From contig NZ_CP130319.1 in assembly GCF_032271945.1 (NCBI RefSeq), positions 3,243,001 through 3,307,000 of the forward strand: 64,000 nt of DNA. The letters run 5' to 3'. The translations under genes were made by a program, and so were the position numbers. Positions 28,818-38,846 of this stretch are shown piece after piece; the stretch's first letter is position 1, and each line of letters begins with the position of its first letter. Under the pieces are notes generated by a model. That model searched no databases. It saw only the letters and a program-made list of their open reading frames with translations, and had not been told where the DNA came from. This DNA comes from Paenibacillus sp. MBLB1832. GTDB lineage: Bacteria > Bacillota > Bacilli > Paenibacillales > NBRC-103111.

Positions 28818-31547
28818 TTATTTTTCGATCTCTACAATTTTGTTATCAAGGACATAGATCGTCACCTGTTCACCACTTACGAATGCTGAAGGTGAGACAA
28901 CGGTAGTTCCTTTGTGTGCATATACGCGGGAGAAGACGTTATACGTCGTTTGATCGCCCGCACCAGCTGCTTTCACATAAAATTGGCCAAGAGATGAGCT
29001 GTAACTATCAACTTCCCGTTTAGAAGCGATGGCAACCTGAATGTGCATAGTGCCATCAGCAGCGCCTTTCATCACTTGGACACGATCTCCAACTTTTATG
29101 GAGGAGAAGCTCCAGCTTGTGCCGCCGTTTAACGTCACATCATATTTGCTGCCTGCATTCACAACTTGACTTTTCCCTGTAAAATCTTGGACTGTAAGGC
29201 TCCCGCTAGCCGCATTAACAGCTGTAACTTTCCCTCTTACCGGGGTAATAACTTCCGCTTGTGTCACGGCAAGCCCTTTGAACGATAACTTCACATAATC
29301 TTCAATTGCAAAGTCAGCAATCGTCCCCGTGCTGCCGTCTCCTTTGACAATTGGAACACCATCCAGCGCAACGCTGAACGTTTTGTTCGCGGAATCAAGT
29401 ACAGTCACTTGTTTCAAATTTGGATTCAATAGAATCGTTTTGAACACAGCGGTTTGACTCGTCACGATTTTCGTAATTGTTGATTGATCGAAGCTAAGAA
29501 TTAGACTAATATTATCGCCGACTTTCAAATCTGCAAACGTACTGCCAGGCTTATTCGCAAGCTCAACCGTTGTATTGCTATTCAATTTAAAAGTTAGGCT
29601 TTGACCACTGCTTGTTTTTATAGTCACATCATTGGTCTGCACATTTAATTGCGTTAACGCTCCGTCCAATTGGGAGGACAATTGGATTTGCTTCACATTT
29701 TTATTGGATACTTGGATGTCTACGAATTTACCTCTCGTAAAAATACCGTTGAAGGAACTGAACGGCAATATAGTTCCTGCATAGTTAATTGTTAAATCAT
29801 CATTCAGTTTATAAGCATTTGGATTACCTTCGCTATCCGTAACCGTTAAAATTTTAGATGAGTCCGAATAATCAATAATTTTAGCAAAAGAAACATTTTC
29901 AATCGAACGATTCGTTACTGTAATTTTCGTCACTTTATTATTCAAAACATCAAGCTTCAGCTGATCGCCGACAGTTAAATCATAGATACTCGCGTTCGCT
30001 AAACCACTGATAACGACGCGTGTATTATTGCTTAACTCGTAAGCATCCACTGTTTTACCCGACGTTTTATTAATGAGAATGGTAGACTTATCATCACTTA
30101 ATTGTTTGAAGCTGCCTTCAACCGTTGTTCCAACGTCTGCTTGCTTCTTCACCACGATTTTGACGATCTCGCTGTTCTTCACGGTATATTCCAACGTGTC
30201 GCCAATGTGTATCGAATCAACCGTAATCAAGGTAGTGTCTGCTAGCGTCGCAATGACATTGCTCGAGAAACCGAAAGTCTCCACCTCTCCAGAGGAAGCC
30301 TCCAGCATGGAAAGTTGCATCGCATTTTTGTCTAACGCTTGAATTTCGCCCACCGATGTTTTGTTAACTGGAATTTGTTTCACGACGATTGACGTATATT
30401 TATCGCTTTCCACGAGCTGACTCTTGCGTATTTGAATCGTGCTGCCCTTAATAATATCGCCTAAGCTAAGTCCACGTCCGTCAACATCCGTTACCGAAAC
30501 ATCCGAAGCAAGATCATAGCTTTCAAAGTCATCCAATGTCACCTTCATCGTAGTAAGATTTAACTTCAACAATTGACCCTCATGGACGTCCATGTGAAGC
30601 TCATCATTTAGAATCTCAACATAGTAGGCCGTCCCATTCACCTGCACGAGGGATACTTCATACGTCTCTTGCAGATCCTTTGATGAAATAGCCTTATCAT
30701 CCGCTGTTCCGAAGAACTTCGTGTTTGGCGACAATTTGTATGTACTTGTATTGCCATTCCCATCCATAATCGCAATGCTGCCGCTTGTCAGACTCGTCAT
30801 GTATCCTTTGACTGCACGGTCTGGCAAGGTCGTCAAATTTTTCTGTGATCGGCTGAGGAAAGTAGCCATTTGCGCACGAGTGACAGCACCTCTTGGCTGG
30901 AAGGAACCATCCTCGAAGCCATCGACGATTTTCAACGCGACAGCTGCGTTCACAAATCCAAGTGTTGCTGTACTAATTTGATTTTTATCGGTAAAAGAGG
31001 ACGCTGAACCAGCTAGGTTACTCGCCATAGACGCCTTGCCAATCGCACGAATGACGACCTCGGCAACCCATTCTCTGGTTGCTTTCTTCTGACCCCAAAT
31101 CTCACCTTTTGGGGCACCGCTGCTTCTCAGCTTCTCATCTGCAGTTGAAATCAGACCTTTTTGTAAAGCAACAGCCACATAGTTTCGGGCATACTTATCA
31201 ACTAACATGAAATCAGGGAATACGGTTTCAGATGTCAGCGAATCTACCTCAGATTGCAAGCCCATCATCCGTGTCGCCATAATGAGAACGTCTTGTTGGG
31301 ATACGGCTTTCTCAGGGTCATAGATTCCGTCTGCAACGCCTTGAATGACTCCTTCTAACGCTAATTTGGATATATGACGAATTCCCCAATAGTCACTGCT
31401 TACATCATTAAAAGATAACCTGACAGTGGAGGCGGATGTAGTCGACGTGCTCGTTGTAGTTACCGGTGCGGCAAGGACTGGTGTGCCTGCTAGGCTCGTA
31501 ATGATCAATGAGGTTAGGACAGCACTCGCCAATTTCTTATTAGTCAT
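28818..31547 (-). CDS. SLH-domain surface protein with tandem beta-domain repeats
   Basis: 909-residue exported protein. A signal peptide (about 1-27, ending VLAAP) precedes three S-layer homology modules (about 45-100, 108-175, 182-232), which bind secondary cell-wall polymer. The remaining ~670 residues consist of about eight related ~70-residue beta modules, each starting near a G-x-[VL] strand and ending in a pattern like hydrophobic-G-D-x-L-x-hydrophobic...V-x-K-I-x-V (for example VGDQLKLDVLNNKVTKITV). No catalytic motif is visible. It may be a wall-bound structural or S-layer-associated protein. It ends the cluster that begins with the amidase. Confidence 0.88.
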   Translation of the reverse strand: MTNKKLASAVLTSLIITSLAGTPVLAAPVTTTSTSTTSASTVRLSFNDVSSDYWGIRHISKLALEGVIQGVADGIYDPEKAVSQQDVLIMATRMMGLQSEVDSLTSETVFPDFMLVDKYARNYVAVALQKGLISTADEKLRSSGAPKGEIWGQKKATREWVAEVVIRAIGKASMASNLAGSASSFTDKNQISTATLGFVNAAVALKIVDGFEDGSFQPRGAVTRAQMATFLSRSQKNLTTLPDRAVKGYMTSLTSGSIAIMDGNGNTSTYKLSPNTKFFGTADDKAISSKDLQETYEVSLVQVNGTAYYVEILNDELHMDVHEGQLLKLNLTTMKVTLDDFESYDLASDVSVTDVDGRGLSLGDIIKGSTIQIRKSQLVESDKYTSIVVKQIPVNKTSVGEIQALDKNAMQLSMLEASSGEVETFGFSSNVIATLADTTLITVDSIHIGDTLEYTVKNSEIVKIVVKKQADVGTTVEGSFKQLSDDKSTILINKTSGKTVDAYELSNNTRVVISGLANASIYDLTVGDQLKLDVLNNKVTKITVTNRSIENVSFAKIIDYSDSSKILTVTDSEGNPNAYKLNDDLTINYAGTILPFSSFNGIFTRGKFVDIQVSNKNVKQIQLSSQLDGALTQLNVQTNDVTIKTSSGQSLTFKLNSNTTVELANKPGSTFADLKVGDNISLILSFDQSTITKIVTSQTAVFKTILLNPNLKQVTVLDSANKTFSVALDGVPIVKGDGSTGTIADFAIEDYVKLSFKGLAVTQAEVITPVRGKVTAVNAASGSLTVQDFTGKSQVVNAGSKYDVTLNGGTSWSFSSIKVGDRVQVMKGAADGTMHIQVAIASKREVDSYSSSLGQFYVKAAGAGDQTTYNVFSRVYAHKGTTVVSPSAFVSGEQVTIYVLDNKIVEIEK

Positions 31548-31577
31548 GATTAGTTTAAACTCCTCTACAAATCCTGT

Positions 31578-32168
31578 TTAGTTAGGTCGTTTTATTGGAT
31601 AGGGCAGCTCCAAATGCCCCATTAGGCTGTCAACCTGCTTGCCATCTTTTAGCACATATAACGCCTTCACTTCCGTGAATTGAAATACCGTTTTCTTTAG
31701 CGCTTGCAAGAATAATTCCTCACCTGGAGCACCCAATTGTGTCTTAGGCCCAAAAGCTACATCCACTTTCAGCTCTCCTTTGGTCGCATCAAACGCTACA
31801 GACTTGAATTTCAGATCATCAAACAGGGAGATGGCTTTCGGATCATCATTTTTCTGAAGCGCTTGAAGTGCAGCCGCATATACGTCAGCATCCTTCTGGA
31901 AGCTAATCGTTACAGCCTTCTCAACGAGCTTCATTTCATCTTGATCGCTATAATATGCCTTAATTTGTCGTTGTTTCATTGGAACCGCTGTTGGTGTCGG
32001 CACTGCCGTTGCAACGATGGGCGTAGCTGTTGGCGTAACACTTGCATGCGGTGTCGATGTTGATCCTGTGAATTGAGCCTTTTGCCCGCAGGCGGTTATC
32101 GACAATGTGATGGCACTTACAAGAAGCGCTCCTTGAACTAGGCGAGTTGTGATGGTCATCTGCTTCAC
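31578..32168 (-). CDS. GerMN-domain lipoprotein
   Basis: A type II signal with lipobox I-T-A-C (Cys27) predicts a lipid anchor on the outer face of the membrane. A Thr/Pro/Ala-rich linker (about 35-65) is followed by a GerMN domain (about 75-190), recognised from A-L-Q-A-L..., VAFDATKGELKVDV and ELFLQALKKTVFQF. GerM of Bacillus takes part in sporulation and germination, and GerMN domains often accompany peptidoglycan hydrolases. Here the gene lies just after an amidase gene, which supports a wall-related role. Partner and ligand are unknown. Confidence 0.88.
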   Translation of the reverse strand: MKQMTITTRLVQGALLVSAITLSITACGQKAQFTGSTSTPHASVTPTATPIVATAVPTPTAVPMKQRQIKAYYSDQDEMKLVEKAVTISFQKDADVYAAALQALQKNDDPKAISLFDDLKFKSVAFDATKGELKVDVAFGPKTQLGAPGEELFLQALKKTVFQFTEVKALYVLKDGKQVDSLMGHLELPYPIKRPN

Positions 32169-32224
32169 TCCTTGAGTAGTTAGGCATTGTCTATTTAGCC
32201 TGTTAAGCTTCCTGAACGTATACC

Positions 32225-33643
32225 TTATTTGAGATTCAAATATTCTTTAATCGCGCTTACTAGCGCTGCCGCTAGCTTGTCTTGAAATTCTTCTTTGTAC
32301 ATTGCAGCTTCGTCGTTCTTGTTGGATAAGTATCCAACCTCAAGCAATACTGCTGGCATGGATGTTTTCGTAATGACGCGGAAATCCGCCTCACGCACTT
32401 TACGATCAGGGAACCCCGTAGCTGGTATCGCAAATTTGTGTACAACTGTGGCAAAAGCTAAGCTTTCAGGCCTGTTATAATACGTCTCAGTGCCAGAAAC
32501 GGTCGCTTTCGCACTGTTCCCGTGAATTGAAAGGAAAAGATCTGCTGAGATATCGTTGGCAAAAGAAACCCTGCCATCCAGTGGGATAAACGTATCATCC
32601 GAACGCGTCATTAAGACGTGAATTCGCTTATCTTTCGCCAGCAACGCCTCTACCTTCTTCGCTGTTGCAAGTGTAAAATCCTTCTCGTTCTTGCCCGTAA
32701 TCGAGAGCGCACCAGGGTCATTATCACCGTGCCCTGCGTCAATGACGACCGTTAATTTCCGTTCCCCAATGCTCGCTTTCCACTGATTAGGCAGCTTGGA
32801 AGATTGCACTTGATAGTCCATCGGACCATTCAAATCTAAAATAATGCGTACCGTTGCGGGATCATCACTATAGTTTGAAAATCTCACTTTGGTTACTTGC
32901 GGCTGCTTGGACGGCAACTCACCTAAATTTTTCACTAGTAATTTACGCAGGGGTTCATCCAGTGTCGTATTTGGGAAATCAAATACGAGGCGGGATGGGT
33001 TAGTCAACGTCAAAACTTTCGGAGTAAGTGTGCCATCCTTCGCTGTCACGGTAAGCTCTGTTTCTGACATTGAAATCGCCGTCACCAAATGAACGCCATC
33101 CGCAGGCGTAAAAGTCGTTCCTGTGCCTGGATTCGGCTTGGTATCTTTCCCGTCTTCAGGCACCTCGACGTCAACAGGACCCGTAACTGGCTTGGAATCG
33201 CCGTCTATCGGTTTAAACATATGTACCGAAGAGGTTGGTCCGTCCCATTTGAACTCAATCCCCAACAGTTCACCGATGAATCGCAGGGGAAGCATCGTAC
33301 TGCCATTCTCAATTTTCGGCCCGACTTCAAGCTTCGTTTGTTTGCCATTGATGAGCGCCGTCGTTTGATCGATGACAAGTTCAATTTGAACCTCATCTTT
33401 CTTAATCGTCACTTTCCGTGTGGCTTCATCCCAAGCAACTTTCGCGCCAATTTCTTCGACGATGACACGCAAAGGTACAATCGTATTCCCACTGACGATT
33501 CGCGGCGTTACGTCTGGGGTTTGCAATGGTTTTTCATTCATATACAGTTTGATCGGCTTGGCCGCTTCCGCACCGAAAGATGTCGTTGGCATCAGCAATA
33601 AGAAAGCTAACAGGAATAAACAAAATGTAGGAAATTTCATCAT
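32225..33643 (-). CDS. N-acetylmuramoyl-L-alanine amidase (stalk + AMIN + amidase_3)
   Basis: Secreted wall hydrolase of 472 residues. A signal peptide (1-24) is followed by a stalk module (about 30-145, TIVPLRVIVEEIGAKVAWDEA then TMLPLRFIGELLG), a linker rich in Pro, Asp and Lys, an AMIN domain (about 190-295) and an amidase_3 domain. Zinc ligands and catalytic residues are visible in VIDAGHGDNDPGA, LFLSIHGNSA and LLEVGYLSN. AMIN domains direct such enzymes to wall or pilus/secretion sites. It is probably the promoter-proximal gene of the cluster with GerMN and SLH. Confidence 0.94.
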   Translation of the reverse strand: MMKFPTFCLFLLAFLLLMPTTSFGAEAAKPIKLYMNEKPLQTPDVTPRIVSGNTIVPLRVIVEEIGAKVAWDEATRKVTIKKDEVQIELVIDQTTALINGKQTKLEVGPKIENGSTMLPLRFIGELLGIEFKWDGPTSSVHMFKPIDGDSKPVTGPVDVEVPEDGKDTKPNPGTGTTFTPADGVHLVTAISMSETELTVTAKDGTLTPKVLTLTNPSRLVFDFPNTTLDEPLRKLLVKNLGELPSKQPQVTKVRFSNYSDDPATVRIILDLNGPMDYQVQSSKLPNQWKASIGERKLTVVIDAGHGDNDPGALSITGKNEKDFTLATAKKVEALLAKDKRIHVLMTRSDDTFIPLDGRVSFANDISADLFLSIHGNSAKATVSGTETYYNRPESLAFATVVHKFAIPATGFPDRKVREADFRVITKTSMPAVLLEVGYLSNKNDEAAMYKEEFQDKLAAALVSAIKEYLNLK

Positions 33644-33818
33644 TCACCTCTATCTCATGTCGGAATTAAGCCATGTATTGGTCATTCTATTACACTCACT
33701 CTATGATTCTATCAGCATTACCGTCATTATACCAAAATCGTCCTATTCCTGACAGCACAACCTCCATTCGTTCGACATTCTAGTAAACTATTAGACGTAT
33801 GATATTGCCAAAAGTTGC

Positions 33819-33854
33819 AAAAAAAAGACGCATCCCCGATACGAGGATACGTCT
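33819..33854 (-). terminator. Terminator of leuCD
   Basis: On the minus strand AGACGTATCC pairs with GGGATGCGTCT (one mismatch) and is followed by eight T. It lies about 12 nt after the leuD stop. Confidence 0.92.
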
Positions 33855-33865
33855 CAAGCTATTGC

Positions 33866-34471
33866 TTATTTGTAAGCCAAACGTTTTTGGTGTGCTTGCT
33901 CATAAGCCGTAATTTTATCTTCATGTTGCAATGTTAGACCGATATCGTCCAACCCTTGCAATAAGAATTGACGGCGGTGCTCATCCAAGTCAAATTGGAT
34001 TTCTAGACCAAAATCATCGCTTAACTTTTTATTCTCAAGATCCACATTCAACTTGTAGCCATCATGCTTAGCCGTACGTTGGAACAAGTCTTCTACTTGC
34101 TCTTCCGACAACTTGATTGGCAGAATGCTGTTTTTGAAGCAGTTGTTATAGAAAATATCCGCGTAGGATGGTGCAATAATGACGCGGAAGCCGAAATCTT
34201 GAATCGCCCAAGGCGCGTGCTCACGGGAAGATCCACAACCAAAGTTCGCACGGGAGATCAATACGGAAGCCCCTTGATAACGTTCTTGGTTAAGCGGGAA
34301 GCTCTCGATCACATTACCTGCTTCATCCCATCTCCATTCGAAAAAAAGGAATTGTCCGAAGCCAGAACGCTCAATACGTTTAAGGAATTGTTTAGGAATA
34401 ATTGCATCTGTATCTACGTTGACACGATCAACAGGACCAACGAGGCCTGTATGTTGTTTAAAAGCTTCCAT
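33866..34471 (-). CDS. leuD: 3-isopropylmalate dehydratase small subunit
   Basis: With LeuC it isomerises 2-isopropylmalate to 3-isopropylmalate in leucine synthesis. It shows the swivelling-domain signatures [13 protein letters not shown] near residue 22 and [14 protein letters not shown] (about 73-86). At 201 residues it is typical. It lies 27 nt after leuC and is followed by a terminator. leuA and leuB are not next to it. Confidence 0.96.
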   Translation of the reverse strand: MEAFKQHTGLVGPVDRVNVDTDAIIPKQFLKRIERSGFGQFLFFEWRWDEAGNVIESFPLNQERYQGASVLISRANFGCGSSREHAPWAIQDFGFRVIIAPSYADIFYNNCFKNSILPIKLSEEQVEDLFQRTAKHDGYKLNVDLENKKLSDDFGLEIQFDLDEHRRQFLLQGLDDIGLTLQHEDKITAYEQAHQKRLAYK

Positions 34472-34498
34472 GGTTTTATTCTCCTTCTTCAGCCCGAA

Positions 34499-35920
34499 TT
34501 AAGCTTGTTGATATTCTTTGATTTCCCAATCACGTACGTCATAGAAATGACCTTTGATTGCTGCTGCAACTGCCATAGCCGGGGATACAAGATGTGTACG
34601 TCCGCCGCGGCCTTGACGACCTTCGAAGTTACGGTTGGACGTGGAAGCACAGCGTTGACCTGGTTGTAGCACGTCAGGATTCATCGCAAGACACATCGAG
34701 CAACCTGCATCACGCCATTCGAAGCCAGCGTCGGAGAAGATTTTATCCAAACCTTCTTTTTCAGCTTGGATTTTAACGCGGCCAGATCCTGGAACCACGA
34801 TCGCTGTTACACTTGGATCTACTTTGTAGCCTTGTGCAATTTTAGCCGCTGCACGAAGATCTTCGATACGTCCATTCGTACAAGATCCGATGAACACATA
34901 GTCCACTTTCAGATCTGTCATTGGAGTACCTGGTGTTAATTCCATATATTCAAGCGCTTTTTCAGCAGCTTTACGTTCATTCTCTGTTTCAAAGCTTTGT
35001 GGATCTGGAACCAAAGCCGTGATGCTCGTTCCCATACCAGGGCTCGTACCCCAAGTAACTTGCGGGATCAATGTATCCGCGTCAAATTCCAATACCCAGT
35101 CATAGCTAGCGCCTTCATCTGTTACCAGCTTCGACCACTCTGCTACTGCTGCGTCGAAATCAGCGCCTTGCGGTACGTATTCACGACCACGCAGGTAGTT
35201 GAACGTCGTTTCGTCTGGTGCGATAAGACCCGCTCTTGCGCCACCTTCGATGGACATGTTACAAACAGTCATACGTTCTTCCATGGAAAGACCACGGATC
35301 GCGTCACCTGTATATTCAATAACATAGCCAGTTGCGAAGTCAGTACCATATTTGGCAATAACGCCTAGGATCAAGTCTTTCGCAGTAACACCTGGCTTCA
35401 AGCTGCCTGTGATGCGAACTTCCAAAGATTTCGCTCTGGATTGTTGAAGTGTTTGAGTAGCAAGCACGTGCTCAACTTCACTTGTTCCGATACCGAAAGC
35501 AAGTGCGCCGAAAGCGCCGTGTGTGGATGTGTGGCTGTCGCCGCAAACAATCGTTTTACCAGGGTGTGTAAGCCCTAGCTCAGGACCCATAACGTGAACA
35601 ACACCTTGGTCAATGCTATCTAGATCAAACAGCGTAACCCCGAAGTCACGGCAGTTTTGTGAAAGTGTATCAATTTGTTGTTTGGAAATTGGATCTGTAA
35701 TGTTGAAACGATCCTTCGTAGGAACGTTATGATCCATAGTAGCGAACGTTAAATCAGGACGACGAACTTTACGACCAGACATGCGAAGTCCTTCGAACGC
35801 TTGCGGTGAAGTTACTTCATGTACTAGATGCAAATCGATATAAATAACACTAGGCTTGCCTTCTTCCTGGTTAATAACGTGATTATCCCAAATCTTCTCG
35901 AACATTGTCTTTTTACTCAT
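34499..35920 (-). CDS. leuC: 3-isopropylmalate dehydratase large subunit
   Basis: Aconitase-family 4Fe-4S hydro-lyase. Cluster Cys residues occur in [14 protein letters not shown] and in [37 protein letters not shown] and the R-N-F-E-G-R-Q-G loop are also present. At 473 residues it is typical. An AGAGGTGA site precedes ATG 35920. A 411-nt intergenic stretch upstream is shared with a divergent LysR gene. No T-box motif is present there, unlike the leucine operons of many Bacilli. Confidence 0.96.
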   Translation of the reverse strand: MSKKTMFEKIWDNHVINQEEGKPSVIYIDLHLVHEVTSPQAFEGLRMSGRKVRRPDLTFATMDHNVPTKDRFNITDPISKQQIDTLSQNCRDFGVTLFDLDSIDQGVVHVMGPELGLTHPGKTIVCGDSHTSTHGAFGALAFGIGTSEVEHVLATQTLQQSRAKSLEVRITGSLKPGVTAKDLILGVIAKYGTDFATGYVIEYTGDAIRGLSMEERMTVCNMSIEGGARAGLIAPDETTFNYLRGREYVPQGADFDAAVAEWSKLVTDEGASYDWVLEFDADTLIPQVTWGTSPGMGTSITALVPDPQSFETENERKAAEKALEYMELTPGTPMTDLKVDYVFIGSCTNGRIEDLRAAAKIAQGYKVDPSVTAIVVPGSGRVKIQAEKEGLDKIFSDAGFEWRDAGCSMCLAMNPDVLQPGQRCASTSNRNFEGRQGRGGRTHLVSPAMAVAAAIKGHFYDVRDWEIKEYQQA

Positions 35921-36331
35921 ATCCAGTCACCTCTTGTCATTATCCGCATTAGTTTGCTAATGTCTTACCCTCATACCGTACTTTAACACGAACTGCGTCA
36001 TAGTTCCAAGATATAATAACTATAAGCTTGATAGATTATTCCTATAGAGAGTTCATATCGAAACAGCCTTCAATTTAAGTGAATGCAATCGTGTATCCCA
36101 AGGACTAGGTCTTAAGTTACAGGTGATACGCCTGTTTCATTCAGTTTACTTGCGTCTCATGCCGTCCGTCTCTCTCATGGGGCATCATCATCACCCAAAA
36201 AAGTCAATGAAACTGAATGATTCCATCCGTCACTGCCTCTTGAGTATTTTTTCCTATAAGACGGCTTGAAACGCCTTGCAAAGCTTGATATGATAGGCTT
36301 CTAGCACGATGAAAAGGAGACGCATTTTCGC
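35921..36331. promoter_or_regulatory. Intergenic control region between leuC and the LysR gene
   Basis: It holds two divergent promoters and a LysR-type box. Toward the LysR gene (+): TTGAAA at 36266-36271, 17 nt, TATGAT at 36289-36294, a near-consensus promoter. Toward leuC (-): TTGGAA (36004-36009), 18 nt, TAAAGT (35980-35985), which is weaker. The symmetric box CTAT-N7-ATAG (36020-36034), of T-N11-A type, sits just upstream of the leuC -35 box, where LysR activators usually bind. Another CTATAG follows at 36042-36047. No coding frame of note is seen. Confidence 0.55.
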
Positions 36332-37225
36332 ATGGAATTACGTCAATTACAATACGCGATCCAGATCGCCATCGAGAGAAATTTCTCTCGAGCGGCCGAG
36401 AAGCTCCATATCGCCCAGCCATCTCTGAGCCAGCAATTATCCAAGCTCGAGAAAGAACTCGGCGTTCTCTTATTTCAACGAAGCACCAATTCGGTTGAGC
36501 TCACGCATGCGGGTTCCCTTTTTGTGGAGAAATCTCAAAAGATACTCGATATGATTGAAGGTCTCAAGAAAGAAATGGAAGATATTTCGCAAATGAAAAA
36601 AGGTCGACTCGTCATCGGCAGTATGCCAATTACCGGATCCACCATTTTGCCATTCGTCGTACCTGTTTTTCAGACGGCCTATCCTGATATCGAAATTTCC
36701 CTTGTGGAAGAGACGTCTTCAAATTTGGAAACGCTAACAGTAAACGGTCAGACTGATATTTCACTACTTTCTTTACCGCTTCGTGAAGAATCACTTGTCT
36801 ATGAGACTCTACTGGAAGAGGATATCGTGCTTGCCGTTCCGCCCCAGCATCCGCTTGCGAAAAGTCATGAACCGGTTCGCATCGCTGTGCTGGAGAAAGA
36901 ATCCTTTATCTCCTTAAAAAAAGGACAAGGCTTTCGCAAACTTACCCTGGATCTTTGTCAGGAAGCCGGTTTCACACCTAACATCGTTTTCGAATCCAGC
37001 AACATGGAAACCGTTCAATCACTGGTCGCAGCTGGAATGGGCATCGCCTTCGTTCCTTACCTCATATCAAAGCGCAGTTTAAGTGAACTGTCGCCCGTTA
37101 ATGTTGCATTAGAAGGCAATCCGACACGTAAACTTGTCATCGCCTACCGCAAAGGCCGCTATATTTCCAAGGCTGCAGAAGCTTTTATCTCAACAATGAA
37201 AGAGGTTATGCTAACGATTCGTTAG
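36332..37225 (+). CDS. LysR-family transcriptional regulator
   Basis: 297 residues. The N-terminal winged helix (NFSRAAEKLHIAQPSLSQQLSKLE, about 17-40) is followed by a linker helix and a periplasmic-binding-protein-like effector domain (LVIGSMPITGSTILPFVVP onward). It is divergent from leuCD with a candidate binding box by the leuC promoter, so control of leucine synthesis is a reasonable inference. The effector cannot be read. A GGAG site lies 12 nt before the ATG, somewhat far. Confidence 0.93.
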   Translation: MELRQLQYAIQIAIERNFSRAAEKLHIAQPSLSQQLSKLEKELGVLLFQRSTNSVELTHAGSLFVEKSQKILDMIEGLKKEMEDISQMKKGRLVIGSMPITGSTILPFVVPVFQTAYPDIEISLVEETSSNLETLTVNGQTDISLLSLPLREESLVYETLLEEDIVLAVPPQHPLAKSHEPVRIAVLEKESFISLKKGQGFRKLTLDLCQEAGFTPNIVFESSNMETVQSLVAAGMGIAFVPYLISKRSLSELSPVNVALEGNPTRKLVIAYRKGRYISKAAEAFISTMKEVMLTIR

Positions 37226-37257
37226 CATAACCTATTAACTACCGAGGAGCGATTCCA

Positions 37258-37569
37258 ATGAGCCGAAATCTTATTATTTTCCTATGTTTGGCTAGTTTGA
37301 TGGATGCAGGATTAACCGATATGGGGATTCGCCTGCACGTGATCGGCGAAGCGAATCCGGTCATGAGATTTCTGTATGAACATAGCCACTTGGCATTTTA
37401 TGGGATAAAAATTTTAATCCCGATTCCACTCTTCTTTCTTGCAGCCAAAGTAAGCAAACACCTGTACATCAAACATTTATTCCGCTTTTCGACCATTTGT
37501 TATATGGGAATACTTGTCATGCACGCTTTTTGGATCTCCTCTACCTTGTCTCAAAGCTTGAATATTTGA
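37258..37569 (+). CDS. Small membrane protein (DUF5658-like)
   Basis: 103 residues with about three membrane helices (near 3-20, 45-65 and 75-97). The motif sequence [23 protein letters not shown] resembles the DUF5658 pattern of an Asp/Thr-containing first helix followed by an E-x-N-P-x-M motif. Function unknown. It lies 32 nt after the LysR gene with GGAG before the ATG and may be co-transcribed. Its last 19 nt overlap the end of the chemoreceptor gene on the other strand. Confidence 0.75.
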   Translation: MSRNLIIFLCLASLMDAGLTDMGIRLHVIGEANPVMRFLYEHSHLAFYGIKILIPIPLFFLAAKVSKHLYIKHLFRFSTICYMGILVMHAFWISSTLSQSLNI

Positions 37570-38810
37570 ATCGTACGTTGCAGCTGCGTCACCATGCGAA
37601 GCATTTGTTCGGATTGAATAACGACCGCTTTAACCGATCGCGTTTGCTGCACCATCGAAGTTGAAACTTGTTCTGTGCCAGCAGCGGATTGCTGCGTGAT
37701 CGCCGAAATGTTTTCCATTGTGCCTGTAATAAATTGCGCCGCATTCAACATTTTCTGACTTTCACCCGTAAATTCACTCATACGTTGGGTAATGAATTGA
37801 ATACTCTTAACCATCTCACCGAAAACTTTCTGTGTTTCTTCGATGGACTCTTTCTGTCTTCGAGCAATTTCCTCATTAATTTGAATATTCGTTTGAGCTT
37901 GTCTGATCGAGTTTTCAATGTTTCGAACCATGTGGAACACGCCTCTAGCTGACTTCGAAGACTCTTCTGCCAATTTGCGTACTTCCTGCGCTACAACGGA
38001 GAAGCCTCTTCCATGTTCGCCAGCGCGCGCTGCCTCAATGGAGGCATTCAAAGATAACAAATTTGTTTGCTCCGCAATTTCCGAAATCGTTCTTGTAATC
38101 GAACTGATTCCTGCCGCTTCCTTCACCAAATCTTCAATGGTGCCAGATACATTCGTCGTAGCCGCTACGATGTGGGACACGCTTTCCGCTTGGCTTTCAA
38201 CCGCCTTCTTCCCTTTCTCCACCAATTCCATCGTTTGACCACAACGGTTGTTCATTTCATGCGTCGAATCGACGTAATCCGTAATCTTCGTTTCAATCTC
38301 TTTCACGACGGAGAAGCTTTTTAATACGCCAGATGAAATTTCATTTGCTCCTTCCGCGAGTGATGTCACGGAACCAGTAGCTTCAACAATCATCGTGTTA
38401 ATGCCTTCATTTTTCTGATAAATATCACGGCTGGAATCCGCGACATGCTTGGAAATTGAAGCCGTTTCATTCAGCAATTCTTTTAATTTCACAATCATCG
38501 CATTGAAGGAACGTCCCATGTCACCTAGCGCATCCTTGGAGGAAGCGTCTACGGTTTGGGTGAAATCGCCTTTGGCAATATTCATAGCTACGCGGGTTAC
38601 GTTATCGATTGGGTCTGTTAACGCTTTCTCAAGAAATCGGACATATGGAAAGCTGAACACCATCAGAATTAATGATGAAGATAATGCGAAAATGATGGAC
38701 ACATCCGCTGTTAACATGAGGATTAAGATAATAATCGTGTAGAAAGCAACGATGGTATAATAACCGAGCTGAAGCTTAGCGCGAAACGATTGATTTAGAA
38801 ACCAGTTCAT
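37551..38810 (-). CDS. Methyl-accepting chemotaxis protein without outside sensor domain
   Basis: 419 residues. Two membrane helices (about 14-35 and 38-56) are joined by only a few residues, so there is no extracellular ligand domain. A HAMP domain (about 57-110) and a long signalling helix pair follow, with the conserved tip [20 protein letters not shown] and the flank [21 protein letters not shown]. It would sense membrane or cytoplasmic cues, or partner proteins. It is the last gene of the type IV pilus operon, 36 nt after pilD, which suggests control of twitching or pilus activity. Confidence 0.93.
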   Translation of the reverse strand: MNWFLNQSFRAKLQLGYYTIVAFYTIIILILMLTADVSIIFALSSSLILMVFSFPYVRFLEKALTDPIDNVTRVAMNIAKGDFTQTVDASSKDALGDMGRSFNAMIVKLKELLNETASISKHVADSSRDIYQKNEGINTMIVEATGSVTSLAEGANEISSGVLKSFSVVKEIETKITDYVDSTHEMNNRCGQTMELVEKGKKAVESQAESVSHIVAATTNVSGTIEDLVKEAAGISSITRTISEIAEQTNLLSLNASIEAARAGEHGRGFSVVAQEVRKLAEESSKSARGVFHMVRNIENSIRQAQTNIQINEEIARRQKESIEETQKVFGEMVKSIQFITQRMSEFTGESQKMLNAAQFITGTMENISAITQQSAAGTEQVSTSMVQQTRSVKAVVIQSEQMLRMVTQLQRTIQIFKL

Positions 38811-38846
38811 CGGAATTCAACCTCTCTTTATTTTCAAAATTTAGCA

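Noticed and set aside
35921-36331. T-box leader for leuC
   Set aside because: No GGTGGNACCGCGG-type sequence on the minus strand; only promoters and a LysR-type box are seen.
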